64,000 nt of DNA, taken from positions 1-64,000 of the forward strand of contig JACVCO010000014.1 in the NCBI GenBank assembly GCA_016741995.1, given 5' to 3'. The position numbers and the translations under genes were made by a program. This DNA is from Hydrogenophaga sp. GTDB lineage: Bacteria; Pseudomonadota; Gammaproteobacteria; Burkholderiales; Burkholderiaceae_C. Of the stretch, positions 1 through 9,757 are shown in pieces (position 1 is the stretch's first letter; each line of letters opens with the position of its first letter). The notes under the pieces were generated by a model that had not been told where the DNA came from, made no database searches, and was given only the letters and a program-made list of their open reading frames with translations.

Positions 1-280
<280 letters not shown>

Positions 281-304
281 TCAACTGTCAAACCCCCGAC
301 GACA

Positions 305-378
305 TGGAGCGGGAGACGGGAATCGAACCCGCGTCATCAGCTTGGAAGGCTGGGGTTCTACCATTGAACTACTCCCGC
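305..378 (-). tRNA. tRNA-Gly (anticodon TCC)
   Basis: The reverse complement gives a 74-nt cloverleaf with acceptor stem GCGGGAG/CTCCCGC, T-loop GGTTCGATT, anticodon loop CTTCCAA (anticodon TCC) and an encoded CCA. It is the middle gene of the tRNA-Tyr/Gly/Thr-tuf array. Confidence 0.96.
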
Positions 379-406
379 CCGGGCTGGCATGCCATTCGGT
401 CGCGCT

Positions 407-492
407 TGGTGGAGGAGGCTGGATTCGAACCAGCGTAGGCGTAAGCCAACAGATTTACAGTCTGCCCCCTTTAGCCACTCGGGCACCCCTCC
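407..492 (-). tRNA. tRNA-Tyr (anticodon GTA)
   Basis: The reverse complement gives an 86-nt class II tRNA with a long variable arm, acceptor stem GGAGGGG/CCTCCTC-type pairing, anticodon GTA in CTGTAAA, T-loop GGTTCGAAT and an encoded CCA. It is the first gene of the tRNA array, about 15 nt from a good -10 element. Confidence 0.96.
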
Positions 493-507
493 GTAGCGCA
501 GCCGGCG

Positions 508-516
508 ATTATGCCA
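508..516 (-). promoter_or_regulatory. Extended -10 promoter of the tRNA-tuf operon
   Basis: Reading the minus strand, TGG-CATAAT forms an extended -10 element 15 nt before the 5' end of tRNA-Tyr. It is followed by a GC-rich discriminator (CGCCGGC), the kind associated with stringent control of stable-RNA promoters. No good -35 hexamer is visible, which fits an extended -10. The assignment is by pattern only. Confidence 0.6.
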
Positions 517-555
517 CGGAAAAGTGACCCCTCGCCAGTGCCCCCATGCGGGGCG

Positions 556-1245
556 TCACCACGCAATGGGCGTGCGGCCCTGGCCTTCCAGCCAGGCGTT
601 GACGGCACCGAAATGCCCGCACCCCAGGAAGGGCACCGGGGGGCGGCGAGCCGACAAAGGCGAAGGGTGGTTGGCGGCAAACACGCGGTGCGGCGCACCG
701 ATCAGCGCCGTCTTCTTCTGCGCGTGCGCCCCCCAAAGCAGAAAGGCCTTGGGGGATAGATCAGAAGCCACGGCAGCAATCACAGCGTCAGTGAGCGCTT
801 CCCAACCCCGTCCGGCATGGCTGGCCGCCTGGCCGTCTTCCACGCTGAGGCAGGTGTTGAGCAGCAGCACGCCCTGCCCCGCCCAGCGAACGAGCGAGCC
901 GCTCATGGGCGGTGGCGTGCCGCGGTCGCGCTGCAGCTCCAGAAAGATGTTGCGCAGGCTCGGCGGGAACGGCACGCCCGGCGCTACCGAGAACGCCAGG
1001 CCCTCGGCCTGGCCGGGGCCATGGTACGGATCCTGGCCCAGAACGACCGCGCGCACGGCCTCGGGCGGGGTGAGCATCAGGGCGCGCAGGGGCTCGGGCG
1101 GGTAGACCGTGGCGCCCTGCGCCAGCCGACCGGCCAGGAAATCGAGCAGAGCGCGACCCGTTGTCGAATCAAAGAAGCGCTCGACCAGGGGCGCCCACCC
1201 CGGCGCCACGGGCCAGTGCGCCGGGTCTGCGTGCTGCAGCCTCAT
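556..1245 (-). CDS. ung: Uracil-DNA glycosylase, family 1
   Basis: Excises uracil from DNA to start base excision repair. The 229-residue protein has the catalytic water-activating motif GQDPYHG (Asp72, with Tyr74 and His75) and the DNA-intercalation motif HPSPLS (His193), both diagnostic of family 1 UNG. Its ATG overlaps the trpC stop as ATGA, so it is probably translated as the last gene of the trp run. A 5-bp inverted repeat at 540-554 lies just downstream but lacks a T-run. Confidence 0.96.
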   Translation of the reverse strand: MRLQHADPAHWPVAPGWAPLVERFFDSTTGRALLDFLAGRLAQGATVYPPEPLRALMLTPPEAVRAVVLGQDPYHGPGQAEGLAFSVAPGVPFPPSLRNIFLELQRDRGTPPPMSGSLVRWAGQGVLLLNTCLSVEDGQAASHAGRGWEALTDAVIAAVASDLSPKAFLLWGAHAQKKTALIGAPHRVFAANHPSPLSARRPPVPFLGCGHFGAVNAWLEGQGRTPIAW

Positions 1246-2042
1246 GCAAACAACTCGGCGAGCGCAGTGCCGGGCTCGTCGGCGCGCATGAACGCCTCGC
1301 CGACCAGGAAGGCGTTGACGCCGGCCGCGCGCAAGACCTGCACGTCGGCGCGCGAGACGATGCCCGACTCGGTGACCAGCAGGCGATCGGCCGGCAGGTC
1401 GGGCAACAGCCCCAGCGTCGTGCCCAGCGAGACCTCGAAGGTGCGCAGATTGCGGTTGTTCACGCCCACGAGCGGGGTCTTGAGTCGAAGCGCACGCTGC
1501 AGCTCATCGCGGTCGTGTACCTCCACCAGCACCGCCATGTCCAAGGTGCGGGCGATGGCCTCGAAGTCGGCCATCTGCGCGTCGTCCAGGCAGGCGGCGA
1601 TGAGCAGGATGGCGTCGGCCCCCATCGCGCGCGCTTCGTAGACCTGATACGGGTCGATCAGGAAATCCTTGCGCAGCACAGGCAGTTCGCAGCTCGCCCG
1701 CGCCTGCTTGAGGTAGTCGGCCGAGCCCTGGAAGTACTGGCGATCGGTGAGCACGGAGAGGCAGGCCGCGCTCACCGCGCCGTCCCCCTCGGCGTAGCTC
1801 TGGGCGATGTCGGCCGGGATGAAGTCTTCGCGCAGCACGCCCTTGCTGGGGCTGGCTTTCTTCACCTCGGCGATCACCGCGGCCTGGCCGGCAGCGATCT
1901 TCGTGCGCAGCGCGCCCACGAAATCGCGCGTGAGCACGCGGCTCTCGGCGTCGGCGCGCATGGCGTCGAGCGGTTTCTTCTTTTTCGCCGCGGCCACTTC
2001 CTCGCGCTTGGTGGCCACGATCTTGTTCAGGATGTCGCTCAT
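1242..2042 (-). CDS. trpC: Indole-3-glycerol-phosphate synthase
   Basis: Closes the indole ring from CdRP in tryptophan synthesis. It is a monofunctional 266-residue TIM barrel. Visible signatures are the phosphate/catalytic segment [13 protein letters not shown] (about residues 56-68), [13 protein letters not shown] and VGVNNRNL. There is no fused trpF domain. It begins 7 nt after the trpD stop and overlaps ung by 4 nt, so trpD-trpC-ung are likely one transcript. Confidence 0.97.
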   Translation of the reverse strand: MSDILNKIVATKREEVAAAKKKKPLDAMRADAESRVLTRDFVGALRTKIAAGQAAVIAEVKKASPSKGVLREDFIPADIAQSYAEGDGAVSAACLSVLTDRQYFQGSADYLKQARASCELPVLRKDFLIDPYQVYEARAMGADAILLIAACLDDAQMADFEAIARTLDMAVLVEVHDRDELQRALRLKTPLVGVNNRNLRTFEVSLGTTLGLLPDLPADRLLVTESGIVSRADVQVLRAAGVNAFLVGEAFMRADEPGTALAELFA

Positions 2043-2049
2043 GCCCGCC

Positions 2050-3099
2050 TCACGCCGCCACGAAGGCCTTCAGTTGCTGGAGCTTGGTCAACGCCGCGCC
2101 CGATTCCAGCGTGCGCCGCGCCAGCGCGATGCCGGCTTCCACATCAGCCGCCACGTTCGCGGCGTACAGGGCCACGCCGGCGTTGAGCACCACGATGTCG
2201 CTCGCGGCCTTGAGCGCGGGATCGTCGCGGCGTTCGAGCACACCGAGCAGCATGGCGCGCGAAGCCTCGGGGGTTTCGACGCGCAGAGAGCGGCTGCCGG
2301 CCATGGTCATGCCGAAGTCCTCGGGGTGGATCTCGTATTCGACGATCTCGCCGTTCTTGAGTTCGCCCACCATGGTGGCCGCGCCGAGCGAGACCTCGTC
2401 CATGCCGTCGCGGCCGTAGACGACCACCGCGTGCTCGGCGCCCAGGCGCTGCAACGCGCGCACCTGGATGCCCACGAGATCGGGGTGGAACACCCCCATG
2501 AGGATGTTGGGCGCCGAGGCCGGGTTGGTGAGCGGCCCCAGGATGTTGAAGATGGTCTTGATGCCGAGCTCGCGGCGCACCGGCGCCACGTTCTTCATGG
2601 CCGGGTGGTGGTTGGGCGCGAACATGAAGCCCACGCCCACCTGCTCGATGCAGCGCGCGATCTGCTCGGGCGCGAGGTTGATGTTGACACCCAGGCTTTC
2701 CAGCACATCGGCACTGCCACTCTTGCTGGCGACGCTGCGCCCGCCGTGCTTGCTGACCCGCGCACCGGCCGCGGCGGCCACGAACATGCTGCAGGTGGAG
2801 ATGTTGAAGGTGTGCGAACCGTCGCCGCCCGTGCCCACGATGTCGACCAGGTGCGTCTTGTCGGCCACGTGCACCTTGGTGGAGAACTCGCGCATCACCT
2901 GCGCGGCGGCGGTGATCTCGCCGATGGTTTCTTTCTTCACGCGCAGGCCGGTGATCAGCGCGGCCATCATCACCGGCGACATTTCGCCGCTCATGATCAG
3001 GCGCATGAGGTGCAGCATCTCGTCGTGAAAGATCTCGCGATGCTCGATCGTGCGCTGCAGCGCTTCCTGCGGCGTGATGTGGTGGATGCGTTGGACCAT
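2050..3099 (-). CDS. trpD: Anthranilate phosphoribosyltransferase
   Basis: Transfers the phosphoribosyl group of PRPP to anthranilate. The PRPP-binding loop [14 protein letters not shown] is at about residues 89-102. The frame is open further upstream, but the start [10 protein letters not shown] at 3099 is chosen because a GAGGAGA ribosome binding site sits 7 nt before it and gives a 349-residue protein, the family's usual size. It starts 13 nt after the LysE-type exporter stop. Confidence 0.96.
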   Translation of the reverse strand: MVQRIHHITPQEALQRTIEHREIFHDEMLHLMRLIMSGEMSPVMMAALITGLRVKKETIGEITAAAQVMREFSTKVHVADKTHLVDIVGTGGDGSHTFNISTCSMFVAAAAGARVSKHGGRSVASKSGSADVLESLGVNINLAPEQIARCIEQVGVGFMFAPNHHPAMKNVAPVRRELGIKTIFNILGPLTNPASAPNILMGVFHPDLVGIQVRALQRLGAEHAVVVYGRDGMDEVSLGAATMVGELKNGEIVEYEIHPEDFGMTMAGSRSLRVETPEASRAMLLGVLERRDDPALKAASDIVVLNAGVALYAANVAADVEAGIALARRTLESGAALTKLQQLKAFVAA

Positions 3100-3112
3100 G
3101 TGGCTTGTCTCC

Positions 3113-3757
3113 TCAGGGTTTCGTGGGGTGCTCGGCAAGCGCAAGGCGCAGGCCGAAGCCAATGAACATCAGGCCGGCGATGCGGTCCATCCAGCCCATG
3201 GCGGTCTGCAGCACGTGCAGGCGCCGCGCGGCCCAGGCCGCGAGCCAGGCGTAGCCCAGGTTGATGGGCAGCGAGTTCAGGTTGAACAGCACGCCCAGCA
3301 GCAGGAAGGCCAGCGCGGGGTGGGCGGCGTCGGGCTTGATGAACTGCGGCACGAAGGCCAGAAAGAACAGCGCGACCTTGGGGTTGAGCACGTTGGTGAG
3401 GAAGCCGCGGCGCCAGATCGCCCACAGGTCGGTCTCCGGCGCGGGGCCGTCGGCGAGATCCAGCCGACCACCGCGCGAGAACAGCAGCTTCACGCCCATC
3501 CACAGCAGGTAGGCGGCGCCGACCCACTTGAGCACCGTGAACGCGGTGGCCGACGTGGCCAGCAGCGCGCTCAGCCCCGCCGCGGCGGCGAACACGTGCA
3601 CGAAACAGCCGCCGATGATGCCCAGCGCGGCCACCATGCCGGCGCGCGCGCCGCTGCGCAGGCCGTGACTCACGATGTAGAGCACGTCGGGCCCGGGCGT
3701 GAGGTTGAGCAGCCAGCCGGCCGCGATGAAGAGGAGCAGTTGCGGCAGGTCGGGCAT
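3113..3757 (-). CDS. LysE/RhtB-family amino-acid exporter
   Basis: A 214-residue inner-membrane protein of the LysE/RhtB/CadD superfamily. It has the N-terminal signature [20 protein letters not shown] and about six hydrophobic segments; [16 protein letters not shown] is the second conserved block. The start MPDLPQLLL is preferred over a longer Arg-rich frame because it begins at the first membrane helix. It sits between ltaE and trpD inside the trp run. RhtB-type proteins commonly export threonine, homoserine or homoserine lactone; the substrate here is not known. Confidence 0.88.
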   Translation of the reverse strand: MPDLPQLLLFIAAGWLLNLTPGPDVLYIVSHGLRSGARAGMVAALGIIGGCFVHVFAAAAGLSALLATSATAFTVLKWVGAAYLLWMGVKLLFSRGGRLDLADGPAPETDLWAIWRRGFLTNVLNPKVALFFLAFVPQFIKPDAAHPALAFLLLGVLFNLNSLPINLGYAWLAAWAARRLHVLQTAMGWMDRIAGLMFIGFGLRLALAEHPTKP

Positions 3758-3770
3758 GCGGGGCTCCGTT

Positions 3771-4835
3771 TCAGTAGACCGCGCGGCCGCGGGTCGCGGT
3801 GCCCGCCGTGGCACCCTGCTCGAAAAAGCCGCGCACCGCCGCCAGCGCGCGGTCGACGCCCGCCGCATCCACGTCGAGGTGGGTGACGAAGCGCAGGCCG
3901 ATCAGGCCGGTGGCGAGCACGCCCTGGCTTTCCAGGTGCGCGAGCAGCGCCGGGCCGCGGCCGTCGGCCACGTCGACGAAGACGATGTTGGTCTGCGCCG
4001 AGCGCACCGTGAGGCCGTCGATGGCGCCCAGGCCCTGGGCCAGGCGCTGGGCGAGCGCGTGGTCATCGGCCAGGCGGCGCACGTGGTGGTCGAGTGCGTG
4101 CGAGGCAGCGGCCGCCAGCAAGCCCGCCTGACGCAGACCACCGCCCACCATCTTGCGCAAGCGGCGCGCGCTGTCGATGAGCGCGCGCGAACCGCACAAG
4201 GCCGAGCCCACGGGCGCGCCCAGGCCCTTGCTGAAGCAGACGGAGACGCTGTCGAACAGGTCGGTGATGCCGCGCAGGGCCACGAAGGGATCGCCGCCAC
4301 GCGCGACCGCAGCGTTGAACACGCGCGCGCCGTCGAGGTGGGTGGCCAGGCCGTGTCGGCGCGCCAGATCGGTCAGCTCGCGCAGGTAATCATCCGGCAT
4401 GGGGTGGCCGTTCCAGGTGTTCTCCAGGCACAGCAGGCGGGTGCGCGCGAAGTGCGGGTCGTCGGGCTTGATCGCGGCCTCGACGTCGCTGGCTTTCAGA
4501 CGGCCTTGCGCGTCCTGTGCCAACGGTTGCGGCTGGATGCTGCCCAGCACCGCGGCGCCACCGCCTTCGTAGCGGTAGGTGTGCGCGTTCTGGCCGACGA
4601 TGTATTCGTCGCCGCGGCCGCAGTGGGCCATCATCCCGCAGAGGTTGCTCTGCGTGCCGCTGCTCATGAACAGCGCTGCCTCCTTGCCGGTGAGCGCGGC
4701 GATCTTCGCCTGCAGCGCATTCACCGACGGGTCGTCGCCGAACACGTCGTCGCCCAGGGGCGCGGCCATCATCGCCTCGCGCATGGCGGGCGTGGGTTGC
4801 GTGACGGTGTCGCTGCGCAAGTCCACCGGCGTCAT
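3771..4835 (-). CDS. ltaE: Low-specificity L-threonine aldolase
   Basis: A PLP-dependent fold-type I enzyme that cleaves L-threonine or allo-threonine to glycine and acetaldehyde. The 354 residues begin with the family signature [18 protein letters not shown], carry the HLDGAR loop (Asp168, pyridine-nitrogen contact) and the Schiff-base lysine in [12 protein letters not shown] (Lys203). The start overlaps the trpG stop as ATGA, and the gene is followed 13 nt later by a LysE-type exporter, so the pair looks inserted as a unit between trpG and trpD. Confidence 0.93.
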   Translation of the reverse strand: MTPVDLRSDTVTQPTPAMREAMMAAPLGDDVFGDDPSVNALQAKIAALTGKEAALFMSSGTQSNLCGMMAHCGRGDEYIVGQNAHTYRYEGGGAAVLGSIQPQPLAQDAQGRLKASDVEAAIKPDDPHFARTRLLCLENTWNGHPMPDDYLRELTDLARRHGLATHLDGARVFNAAVARGGDPFVALRGITDLFDSVSVCFSKGLGAPVGSALCGSRALIDSARRLRKMVGGGLRQAGLLAAAASHALDHHVRRLADDHALAQRLAQGLGAIDGLTVRSAQTNIVFVDVADGRGPALLAHLESQGVLATGLIGLRFVTHLDVDAAGVDRALAAVRGFFEQGATAGTATRGRAVY

Positions 4836-5425
4836 TGGCTCTGCTCCAGAAAGTTCTTGAGCATCGCGTGACCGTGTTCGGTGAGGATGCTCTCGGGGTG
4901 GAATTGCACGCCCTCGATGGCCAGCGTCTTGTGCTTCACGCCCATGATCTCGCCATCGTCCGTCCAGGCCGTGACCTCGAGATCGGCCGGGCAATCGCTG
5001 CGGCGGATGGCAAGCGAGTGGTAGCGGTTGACGGTGAAACGCCCGGGCAGGCCAGCGAACACACCGCGCTGCGTGGTGGCGATCTCGCTCGTCTTGCCGT
5101 GCATGAGTTGTTGCGCGCGCACGATGGTGCCGCCGAAGGCCGCGCCGATGCTCTGGTGCCCCAGGCACACGCCCAGGATGGGCAACCGGCCCGCGAAGTG
5201 GCGGATCGCGGGCACCGAGATGCCGGCCTCGGCCGGCGAGCACGGGCCGGGCGAGATCACGAGACGCGCCATGCCGCCCGCGTCCAGGCGCGCCTGCAAC
5301 TCGTCGACCGTGACCTCGTCGTTGCGGACGACGTCGACCTGCGCCCCCAGCTCGCCCAGGTACTGCACGATGTTGAAGGTGAACGAGTCGTAGTTGTCCA
5401 CCATCAGGACTTTGATCCCGCTCAT
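4832..5425 (-). CDS. trpG: Anthranilate synthase component II (glutamine amidotransferase)
   Basis: Supplies ammonia from glutamine to TrpE. This is a 197-residue class I amidotransferase with nucleophile Cys87 in [10 protein letters not shown] and the His176/Glu178 pair in [18 protein letters not shown] N-terminus and SPGPCSP are typical of TrpG/PabA. It overlaps trpE and ltaE by 4 nt on each side. It could also serve 4-aminobenzoate synthesis, as TrpG/PabA proteins sometimes do. Confidence 0.96.
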   Translation of the reverse strand: MSGIKVLMVDNYDSFTFNIVQYLGELGAQVDVVRNDEVTVDELQARLDAGGMARLVISPGPCSPAEAGISVPAIRHFAGRLPILGVCLGHQSIGAAFGGTIVRAQQLMHGKTSEIATTQRGVFAGLPGRFTVNRYHSLAIRRSDCPADLEVTAWTDDGEIMGVKHKTLAIEGVQFHPESILTEHGHAMLKNFLEQSQ

Positions 5426-6921
5426 TCCAGACCCTCCTCGACCAGCTCGGCCGCGCGCAGCAAGGCGCGCGCCTTGTGCTCGGTTTCCCTCCACTCCATC
5501 TCGGGCACCGAATCGGCCACCACACCGGCCGCCGCCTGCACGTACAGCGTCTGGTCCTTCACGATGGCCGTGCGGATCGCGATCGCCACGTCCATGTCGC
5601 CCGCGTAGCTGAGGTAGCCGCAGGCGCCGCCGTAGATGCCGCGCTTGACGGGTTCGAGCTGGTCGATGAGCTCCATGGCGTGCACCTTGGGCGCGCCGGT
5701 GAGCGTGCCGGCCGGGAAGGTGGCCTTGAGCACGTCCATGTTGGTCATGCCGTCGTTCAGGATGCCTTCGACGTTGCTCACGATGTGCATCACGTGGCTG
5801 TAGCGCTCCACGGCAAAGGCCTCGGTCACCTTCACGCTGCCGATCTTCGCGATGCGGCCGATGTCGTTGCGCGCCAGGTCGATCAGCATCACGTGTTCGG
5901 CACGCTCCTTGGGGTCGTTGATCAGCTCGACCTCGGTGGCCTTGTCCTTCTCGAGCGAAGCGCCGCGCGGGCGCGTGCCGGCCAGGGGGCGGATGGTGAT
6001 CTTCTGGCCGTCGTCCGTGTGCTCCTGGCGCACCAGGATTTCCGGGCTTGCCCCCACCACGTGGAAATCCCCGAAGTGGTAGTAGTACATGTAGGGCGAG
6101 GGGTTGAGCGAGCGCAGTGCGCGGTACAGCGACAGCGGCGACTCGGTGTAGCGCTTCTGGATGCGCTGGCCCACCTGCACCTGCATGAAGTCGCCCGCGG
6201 CGATGAGTTCCTTGGCGCGCTCCACCGCAGCGAGGTAGTCGGCCTTGGCAAAGCCGCGCTCGGCCGGGTGGGCCTGAGTGGCCTTTACCTGGGGCGCGCT
6301 CACCGAGTACTTGAGCGATTCCTTGAGTTCGCGCAGACGCTTCTTGGCGTTGCTGAACGCCTCGGGCTGGCCCGGGTCGGCGTAGACGATGAGGTAGAGC
6401 TTGCCCGAGAGGTTGTCGATGACCGCGAGTTCCTCGCACTGCAGCAGCAGGATGTCGGGGCAGCCGAGCGTGTCGGGCGGGCAGCTGTTCTCCAGCTTTT
6501 TCTCGATGTGGCGCACCGCGTCGTAGCCGAAGTAGCCGGCCAGGCCGCCGCAGAAGCGCGGCAGGCCGGGCCGCAGCGCCACCTTGAAGCGCTGCTGGTA
6601 GGCGGCAATGAAGTCGAGCGGGTTGCCCTGCGCGGTCTCGATCACCTCGCCGTCGCGCACCACCTCGGTCTTTGCCTCGGCGCCAAAACCGCTGGCGCGC
6701 AGCAGGGTGCGCGCGGGCAGGCCGATGAAGCTGTAGCGGCCGAAGCGCTCGCCGCCCACCACCGATTCCAGCAGGAAGCTGTGGCGGCCATCGCCGCGGC
6801 CGTGCGCGAGCTTGAGGTAAAGGGAGAGCGGCGTTTCGAGGTCGGCAAAGGCCTCGAGCATCAGCGGGATGCGGTTGTAGCCCTGCTGGGCCAGGCTCTT
6901 GAATTCGAGTTCCGTGATCAT
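5422..6921 (-). CDS. trpE: Anthranilate synthase component I
   Basis: Converts chorismate to anthranilate together with TrpG. The 499-residue protein has the N-terminal feedback-inhibition element [18 protein letters not shown] and the chorismate-binding blocks [41 protein letters not shown] and [17 protein letters not shown]. The ATG at 6921 (MITELEF) is preferred over an in-frame TTG at 6951, as it matches the family N-terminus. About 150 nt of GC-rich leader separate it from a short Trp-containing open frame. Confidence 0.96.
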   Translation of the reverse strand: MITELEFKSLAQQGYNRIPLMLEAFADLETPLSLYLKLAHGRGDGRHSFLLESVVGGERFGRYSFIGLPARTLLRASGFGAEAKTEVVRDGEVIETAQGNPLDFIAAYQQRFKVALRPGLPRFCGGLAGYFGYDAVRHIEKKLENSCPPDTLGCPDILLLQCEELAVIDNLSGKLYLIVYADPGQPEAFSNAKKRLRELKESLKYSVSAPQVKATQAHPAERGFAKADYLAAVERAKELIAAGDFMQVQVGQRIQKRYTESPLSLYRALRSLNPSPYMYYYHFGDFHVVGASPEILVRQEHTDDGQKITIRPLAGTRPRGASLEKDKATEVELINDPKERAEHVMLIDLARNDIGRIAKIGSVKVTEAFAVERYSHVMHIVSNVEGILNDGMTNMDVLKATFPAGTLTGAPKVHAMELIDQLEPVKRGIYGGACGYLSYAGDMDVAIAIRTAIVKDQTLYVQAAAGVVADSVPEMEWRETEHKARALLRAAELVEEGLE

Positions 6922-6989
6922 GTTCGGTCCATCCGTCCGGGGCCGCGACAAGCCAGGGGGGTGAGGTTCGCGGCCGGGGTTCCTGTCGG

Positions 6990-7010
6990 GCCGGCAACGG
7001 GGCTGCCGGC
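6990..7010 (-). promoter_or_regulatory. Candidate trp attenuator hairpin
   Basis: In the trp leader RNA the arms GCCGGCA and TGCCGGC pair perfectly around a 7-nt loop. It lies about 66 nt after the leader-peptide stop and 68 nt before the trpE start. There is no T-run, so it is not a textbook intrinsic terminator. An upstream ACCGGCT segment could pair with the first arm as an alternative fold. This is an inference from base pairing by eye. Confidence 0.35.
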
Positions 7011-7075
7011 GGCTCGGGGCGGGCGCGGGGCCGAGTCAGGCGCTCAGCCGGTGCCCGCGAGGGGAAGGTGCACGT

Positions 7076-7159
7076 TCAGGCTGGCTTGCGCCAGGGCCAG
7101 GCTCCCCCGCCGAAGAGGCGCGGCTGAGAGCCAGGGGTGAGCGTGCTGGGACGGGACAT
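7076..7159 (-). CDS. trpL: Candidate trp leader peptide with Trp-Pro-Trp
   Basis: A 27-codon open frame begins MSRPSTLTPG and ends GAWPWRKPA followed by TGA. Two Trp codons lie 6 and 8 codons before the stop. The second Trp codon falls within a CTGGC-GCAA-GCCAG hairpin (7081-7094), so a ribosome stalled there would change folding of the downstream leader. There is no ribosome binding site; the ATG begins 8 nt after a TATAGT box, so the mRNA would be leaderless or nearly so. Function is inferred from position and Trp content. Confidence 0.55.
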   Translation of the reverse strand: MSRPSTLTPGSQPRLFGGGAWPWRKPA

Positions 7160-7167
7160 GGAGCGGC

Positions 7168-7176
7168 ACTATAACA
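7168..7176 (-). promoter_or_regulatory. Extended -10 promoter of the trp operon
   Basis: Minus-strand TGT-TATAGT is a good extended -10 element in an otherwise GC-rich region. Transcription would start about 7161-7159, at or next to the leader-peptide ATG. No recognisable -35 hexamer is present at 16-18 nt upstream. Positions 7177-7319, between this and the divergent gene, show no other clear feature. Confidence 0.5.
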
Positions 7177-7319
7177 AAGCACCGCGACAGGCCGCCCTGC
7201 GTGCGCTGCGTCACGCGGCCAAGCTTTCGTTCTAGTGCCAAACCCGCTGGACCGGGTTAGAACGGGCGGTGACAATCCCGAAAATCGAACGGTCGTTCAC
7301 TTTTACTCATCAGCCCGAC

Positions 7320-7916
7320 ATGCTTCTGAAATCCCTGCGCGCGCTGGCCACGGCCGGCGCTTTTTTTGCCTGCGTGCCAGCCTGGTCCGCCACCATCGAC
7401 CTGGCCGGCGTGCCGCATGAAGACCGCATCACGGTGGCCGGCAGCCCGCTGGTGCTCAATGGTGCGGGCGTGCGCTACAAGGCCGTGTTCCAGGTGTACA
7501 CGGCCGGCCTGTACCTCACGGCCAAGGCCACCACCACCGACGGCGTGCTTGCCGCCACCGGCCCCAAGCGCATCACCATCACCATGCTGCGCGACATCGA
7601 CGCGGCCGAGCTCGGCAAGCTGTTCTCGCGCGGCATGGAAGACAACATGGACCGCGCCGCGTTCTCCAAGCTCATCCCCGGCGTGCTGCGCATGAGCCAG
7701 ATCTTTGCGGACTACAAGAAGCTCAACAAGGGCGACACGTTCACCGTGGACTGGGTGCCGGGCCGGGGCTCGGTGCTCACGGTGCGCGGCAAGGTCGAGG
7801 GCGAGCCGTTCAAGGAGCCCGAGTTCTTCGACGCGCTCATGCGGATCTGGCTCGGCCCCAAGCCGGCCGACTGGCAGTTGAAGGACGCCCTGCTGGGCGT
7901 GAAGAAGCAGCCCTGA
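7320..7916 (+). CDS. Chalcone isomerase-like domain secreted protein
   Basis: A 198-residue protein with a signal peptide (MLLKSLRALATAGAFFACVP, cleavage likely after AWSA) followed by a chalcone isomerase-like fold: ITVAGSPLVLNGAGVRYK, VYTAGLYL and GPKRITITMLRDID are typical of bacterial CHI-like proteins. The family's bacterial role is unknown; it is probably periplasmic. An upstream in-frame GTG at 7269 exists, but the ATG at 7320 places the signal peptide at the N-terminus. It diverges from the trp operon. Confidence 0.85.
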   Translation: MLLKSLRALATAGAFFACVPAWSATIDLAGVPHEDRITVAGSPLVLNGAGVRYKAVFQVYTAGLYLTAKATTTDGVLAATGPKRITITMLRDIDAAELGKLFSRGMEDNMDRAAFSKLIPGVLRMSQIFADYKKLNKGDTFTVDWVPGRGSVLTVRGKVEGEPFKEPEFFDALMRIWLGPKPADWQLKDALLGVKKQP

Positions 7917-7937
7917 GCCACGGGCATCCGCGGGCGC

Positions 7938-8609
7938 TCAGGCGATGAGCGCGTCCAGCTCGGCGAGCGAGCCGATCAAGCCGTCGTGCGGGGCCTGCGC
8001 GATCGGTTCGCCGTGGTTGTAGCCGTAGGTCACGAGCACCACCGGGCAGCCCGCCCCGCGCGCGGCCAGGCCGTCGTTCTGCGAATCGCCCACCATCAGC
8101 GTGCTTGCGGGCGCGCTGCCCAGCGCTTCGCAGGTCTTGAGCAAGGGCAGCGGGTCGGGTTTGCTGCGCTCGAAGCTGTCGCCCCCGAACACCTGCGCAA
8201 AGTGCCCGGCCAGGCCCTTGGCCTGCAGCAGGTCGCGCGCAAAGGCCAGCGGTTTGTTGGTGAGGCAGGCCAGCGGCAGGCCACGCGCGCGCAAGACCGC
8301 CAGGCCCTCGGACACACCGGGGTACACCGCGCTGTGCGTGCCGTTGATGGTGCGGTAGTGCGCCTGGTAGCGCGCCCAGGCCTGGTCGAGCACGCCATCG
8401 GCGGCGGCCGCGTCGAGCCCGCCGTGCTGCAGCGCCGAGCGGATGAGGTGCATCGAGCCCTTGCCGACCATGCGCTCGATGTCGGCGCGGGCCACGGCGG
8501 GACGACCCAGCTCGCGCAAGGTGGCATTGAGCGCCACATCGAAATCCCCGAGCGTGTCGACCATCGTGCCGTCCAGGTCCACGATGACCGCGCGGATGTT
8601 CGCGATCAC
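7938..8609 (-). CDS. gph: Phosphoglycolate phosphatase
   Basis: Haloacid-dehalogenase-superfamily phosphatase that removes 2-phosphoglycolate. The motif I nucleophiles are in [10 protein letters not shown] (Asp11 and Asp13), motif II in LTNKP, and motifs III/IV in KPDPLPLL and [12 protein letters not shown]. The start is a GTG that overlaps the rpe stop as GTGA, giving 223 residues. The rpe-gph pairing is common in beta- and gammaproteobacteria. Confidence 0.93.
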   Translation of the reverse strand: MIANIRAVIVDLDGTMVDTLGDFDVALNATLRELGRPAVARADIERMVGKGSMHLIRSALQHGGLDAAAADGVLDQAWARYQAHYRTINGTHSAVYPGVSEGLAVLRARGLPLACLTNKPLAFARDLLQAKGLAGHFAQVFGGDSFERSKPDPLPLLKTCEALGSAPASTLMVGDSQNDGLAARGAGCPVVLVTYGYNHGEPIAQAPHDGLIGSLAELDALIA

Positions 8610-9283
8610 GCCAACGCCGCGCGCATCTGGTCGATCACGGCCTTGTAGTCGGGCTTGCCGAAGATGGCGCTGCCGGCCACGAAGGTGTCGGCGCCCGCGT
8701 CGGCCACGCGGCGGATGTTGTCGGGCTTGATGCCGCCATCCACCTCGAGCCGGATGTCTTTTCCGCTGGCTTCGATGCGTTTTCTCGCCCGCTCGATCTT
8801 GCGCAGCGCCGAATCGATGAAGCTCTGCCCGCCAAAGCCGGGGTTGACGCTCATGATGAGGATGAGGTCGATGTCGTCGATGAGCCAGTCGAGCACGTCC
8901 AGCGGTGCCGCGGGGTTGAAAGTGAGGCCGGCCTTGATACCACGCGCCTTGATGGCCTGCACGCTGCGGTGTGCGTGCGCGCTCGCATCGGGGTGGAAGC
9001 TGATGAGGTCGGCGCCCGCGTCGGCGAAGGCCTGGGCGAGCGCGTCCACCGGTTGCACCATCAGGTGCACGTCGATCGGCACCGGCGTGCCATCCGGCCT
9101 CTTCGCGTGCGGCTTGAGCGCCTGGCACACCATCGGGCCGAAGGTGAGGTTGGGCACGTAGTGGTTGTCCATCACGTCGAAATGGATCCAGTCGGCGCCG
9201 GCAGCGACGACGTGACGGACCTCGTCGCCCAGGCGGGCGAAATCGGCCGAAAGGATGGACGGGGCGATGCGGAAGGTGCTCAT
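8606..9283 (-). CDS. rpe: Ribulose-phosphate 3-epimerase
   Basis: Interconverts ribulose 5-phosphate and xylulose 5-phosphate. The 225-residue TIM barrel shows [51 protein letters not shown] and LEVDGGI, with the metal-binding His/Asp residues in these blocks. The start [11 protein letters not shown] at 9283 gives the standard family length; the longer upstream frame is not conserved in character. It diverges from apaG. Confidence 0.96.
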   Translation of the reverse strand: MSTFRIAPSILSADFARLGDEVRHVVAAGADWIHFDVMDNHYVPNLTFGPMVCQALKPHAKRPDGTPVPIDVHLMVQPVDALAQAFADAGADLISFHPDASAHAHRSVQAIKARGIKAGLTFNPAAPLDVLDWLIDDIDLILIMSVNPGFGGQSFIDSALRKIERARKRIEASGKDIRLEVDGGIKPDNIRRVADAGADTFVAGSAIFGKPDYKAVIDQMRAALA

Positions 9284-9347
9284 GGCGGCGGGTCTGAAGG
9301 CGGCGCGGCGGGCCCGCATTGTCTCAGGCCACGGGTAACATCCCGCC

Positions 9348-9749
9348 ATGCCCAAGTACCTCTTCGCCTGCGAAGCCGAGCCGCAGTACCTCAGCGAACA
9401 ATCCGCGCCCGAGGAGGACCTCTACGCCTTCGCCTACACCATCACCATCACCAACGCGGGCGAGGTGACGGCGCAGCTCATCGCGCGCCACTGGGTCATC
9501 GAGGACGCGCACGGCCACACCGAGGAAGTGAAAGGCCTGGGCGTGGTGGGCCACCAGCCGCTGCTGCGGCCGGGCGAATCGTTCCAGTACACCAGCGGCA
9601 CGCGCCTGCGCACGCCCACGGGCGCCATGCGCGGCAGCTTCTTCTGCGTGGCCGAAGACGGCGAGCGCTTCGAGGCCCCGGTGCCCGGGTTCGCGCTGCG
9701 CGCCAGCGGCCACACCGGTGGTGACGCGCCCGCGCGCGTGCTGCACTGA
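9348..9749 (+). CDS. apaG: Co2+/Mg2+ efflux protein ApaG
   Basis: A 133-residue immunoglobulin-like ApaG protein. Characteristic blocks are [40 protein letters not shown] and [20 protein letters not shown]. ApaG is linked to divalent-cation homeostasis by genetics, but its molecular role is unsettled. It lies 64 nt from the divergent rpe start and 8 nt before the Gcr-family membrane protein. Confidence 0.95.
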   Translation: MPKYLFACEAEPQYLSEQSAPEEDLYAFAYTITITNAGEVTAQLIARHWVIEDAHGHTEEVKGLGVVGHQPLLRPGESFQYTSGTRLRTPTGAMRGSFFCVAEDGERFEAPVPGFALRASGHTGGDAPARVLH

Positions 9750-9757
9750 CCGCCACC

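Noticed and set aside
3100..3162. Longer trpD start at 3162
   Set aside because: It would overlap the exporter's end and lacks a ribosome binding site, while 3099 has GAGGAGA at good spacing.
6922..6951. TTG start for trpE giving ten extra residues
   Set aside because: The ATG at 6921 matches the family N-terminus; the extension is not TrpE-like and has no ribosome binding site.
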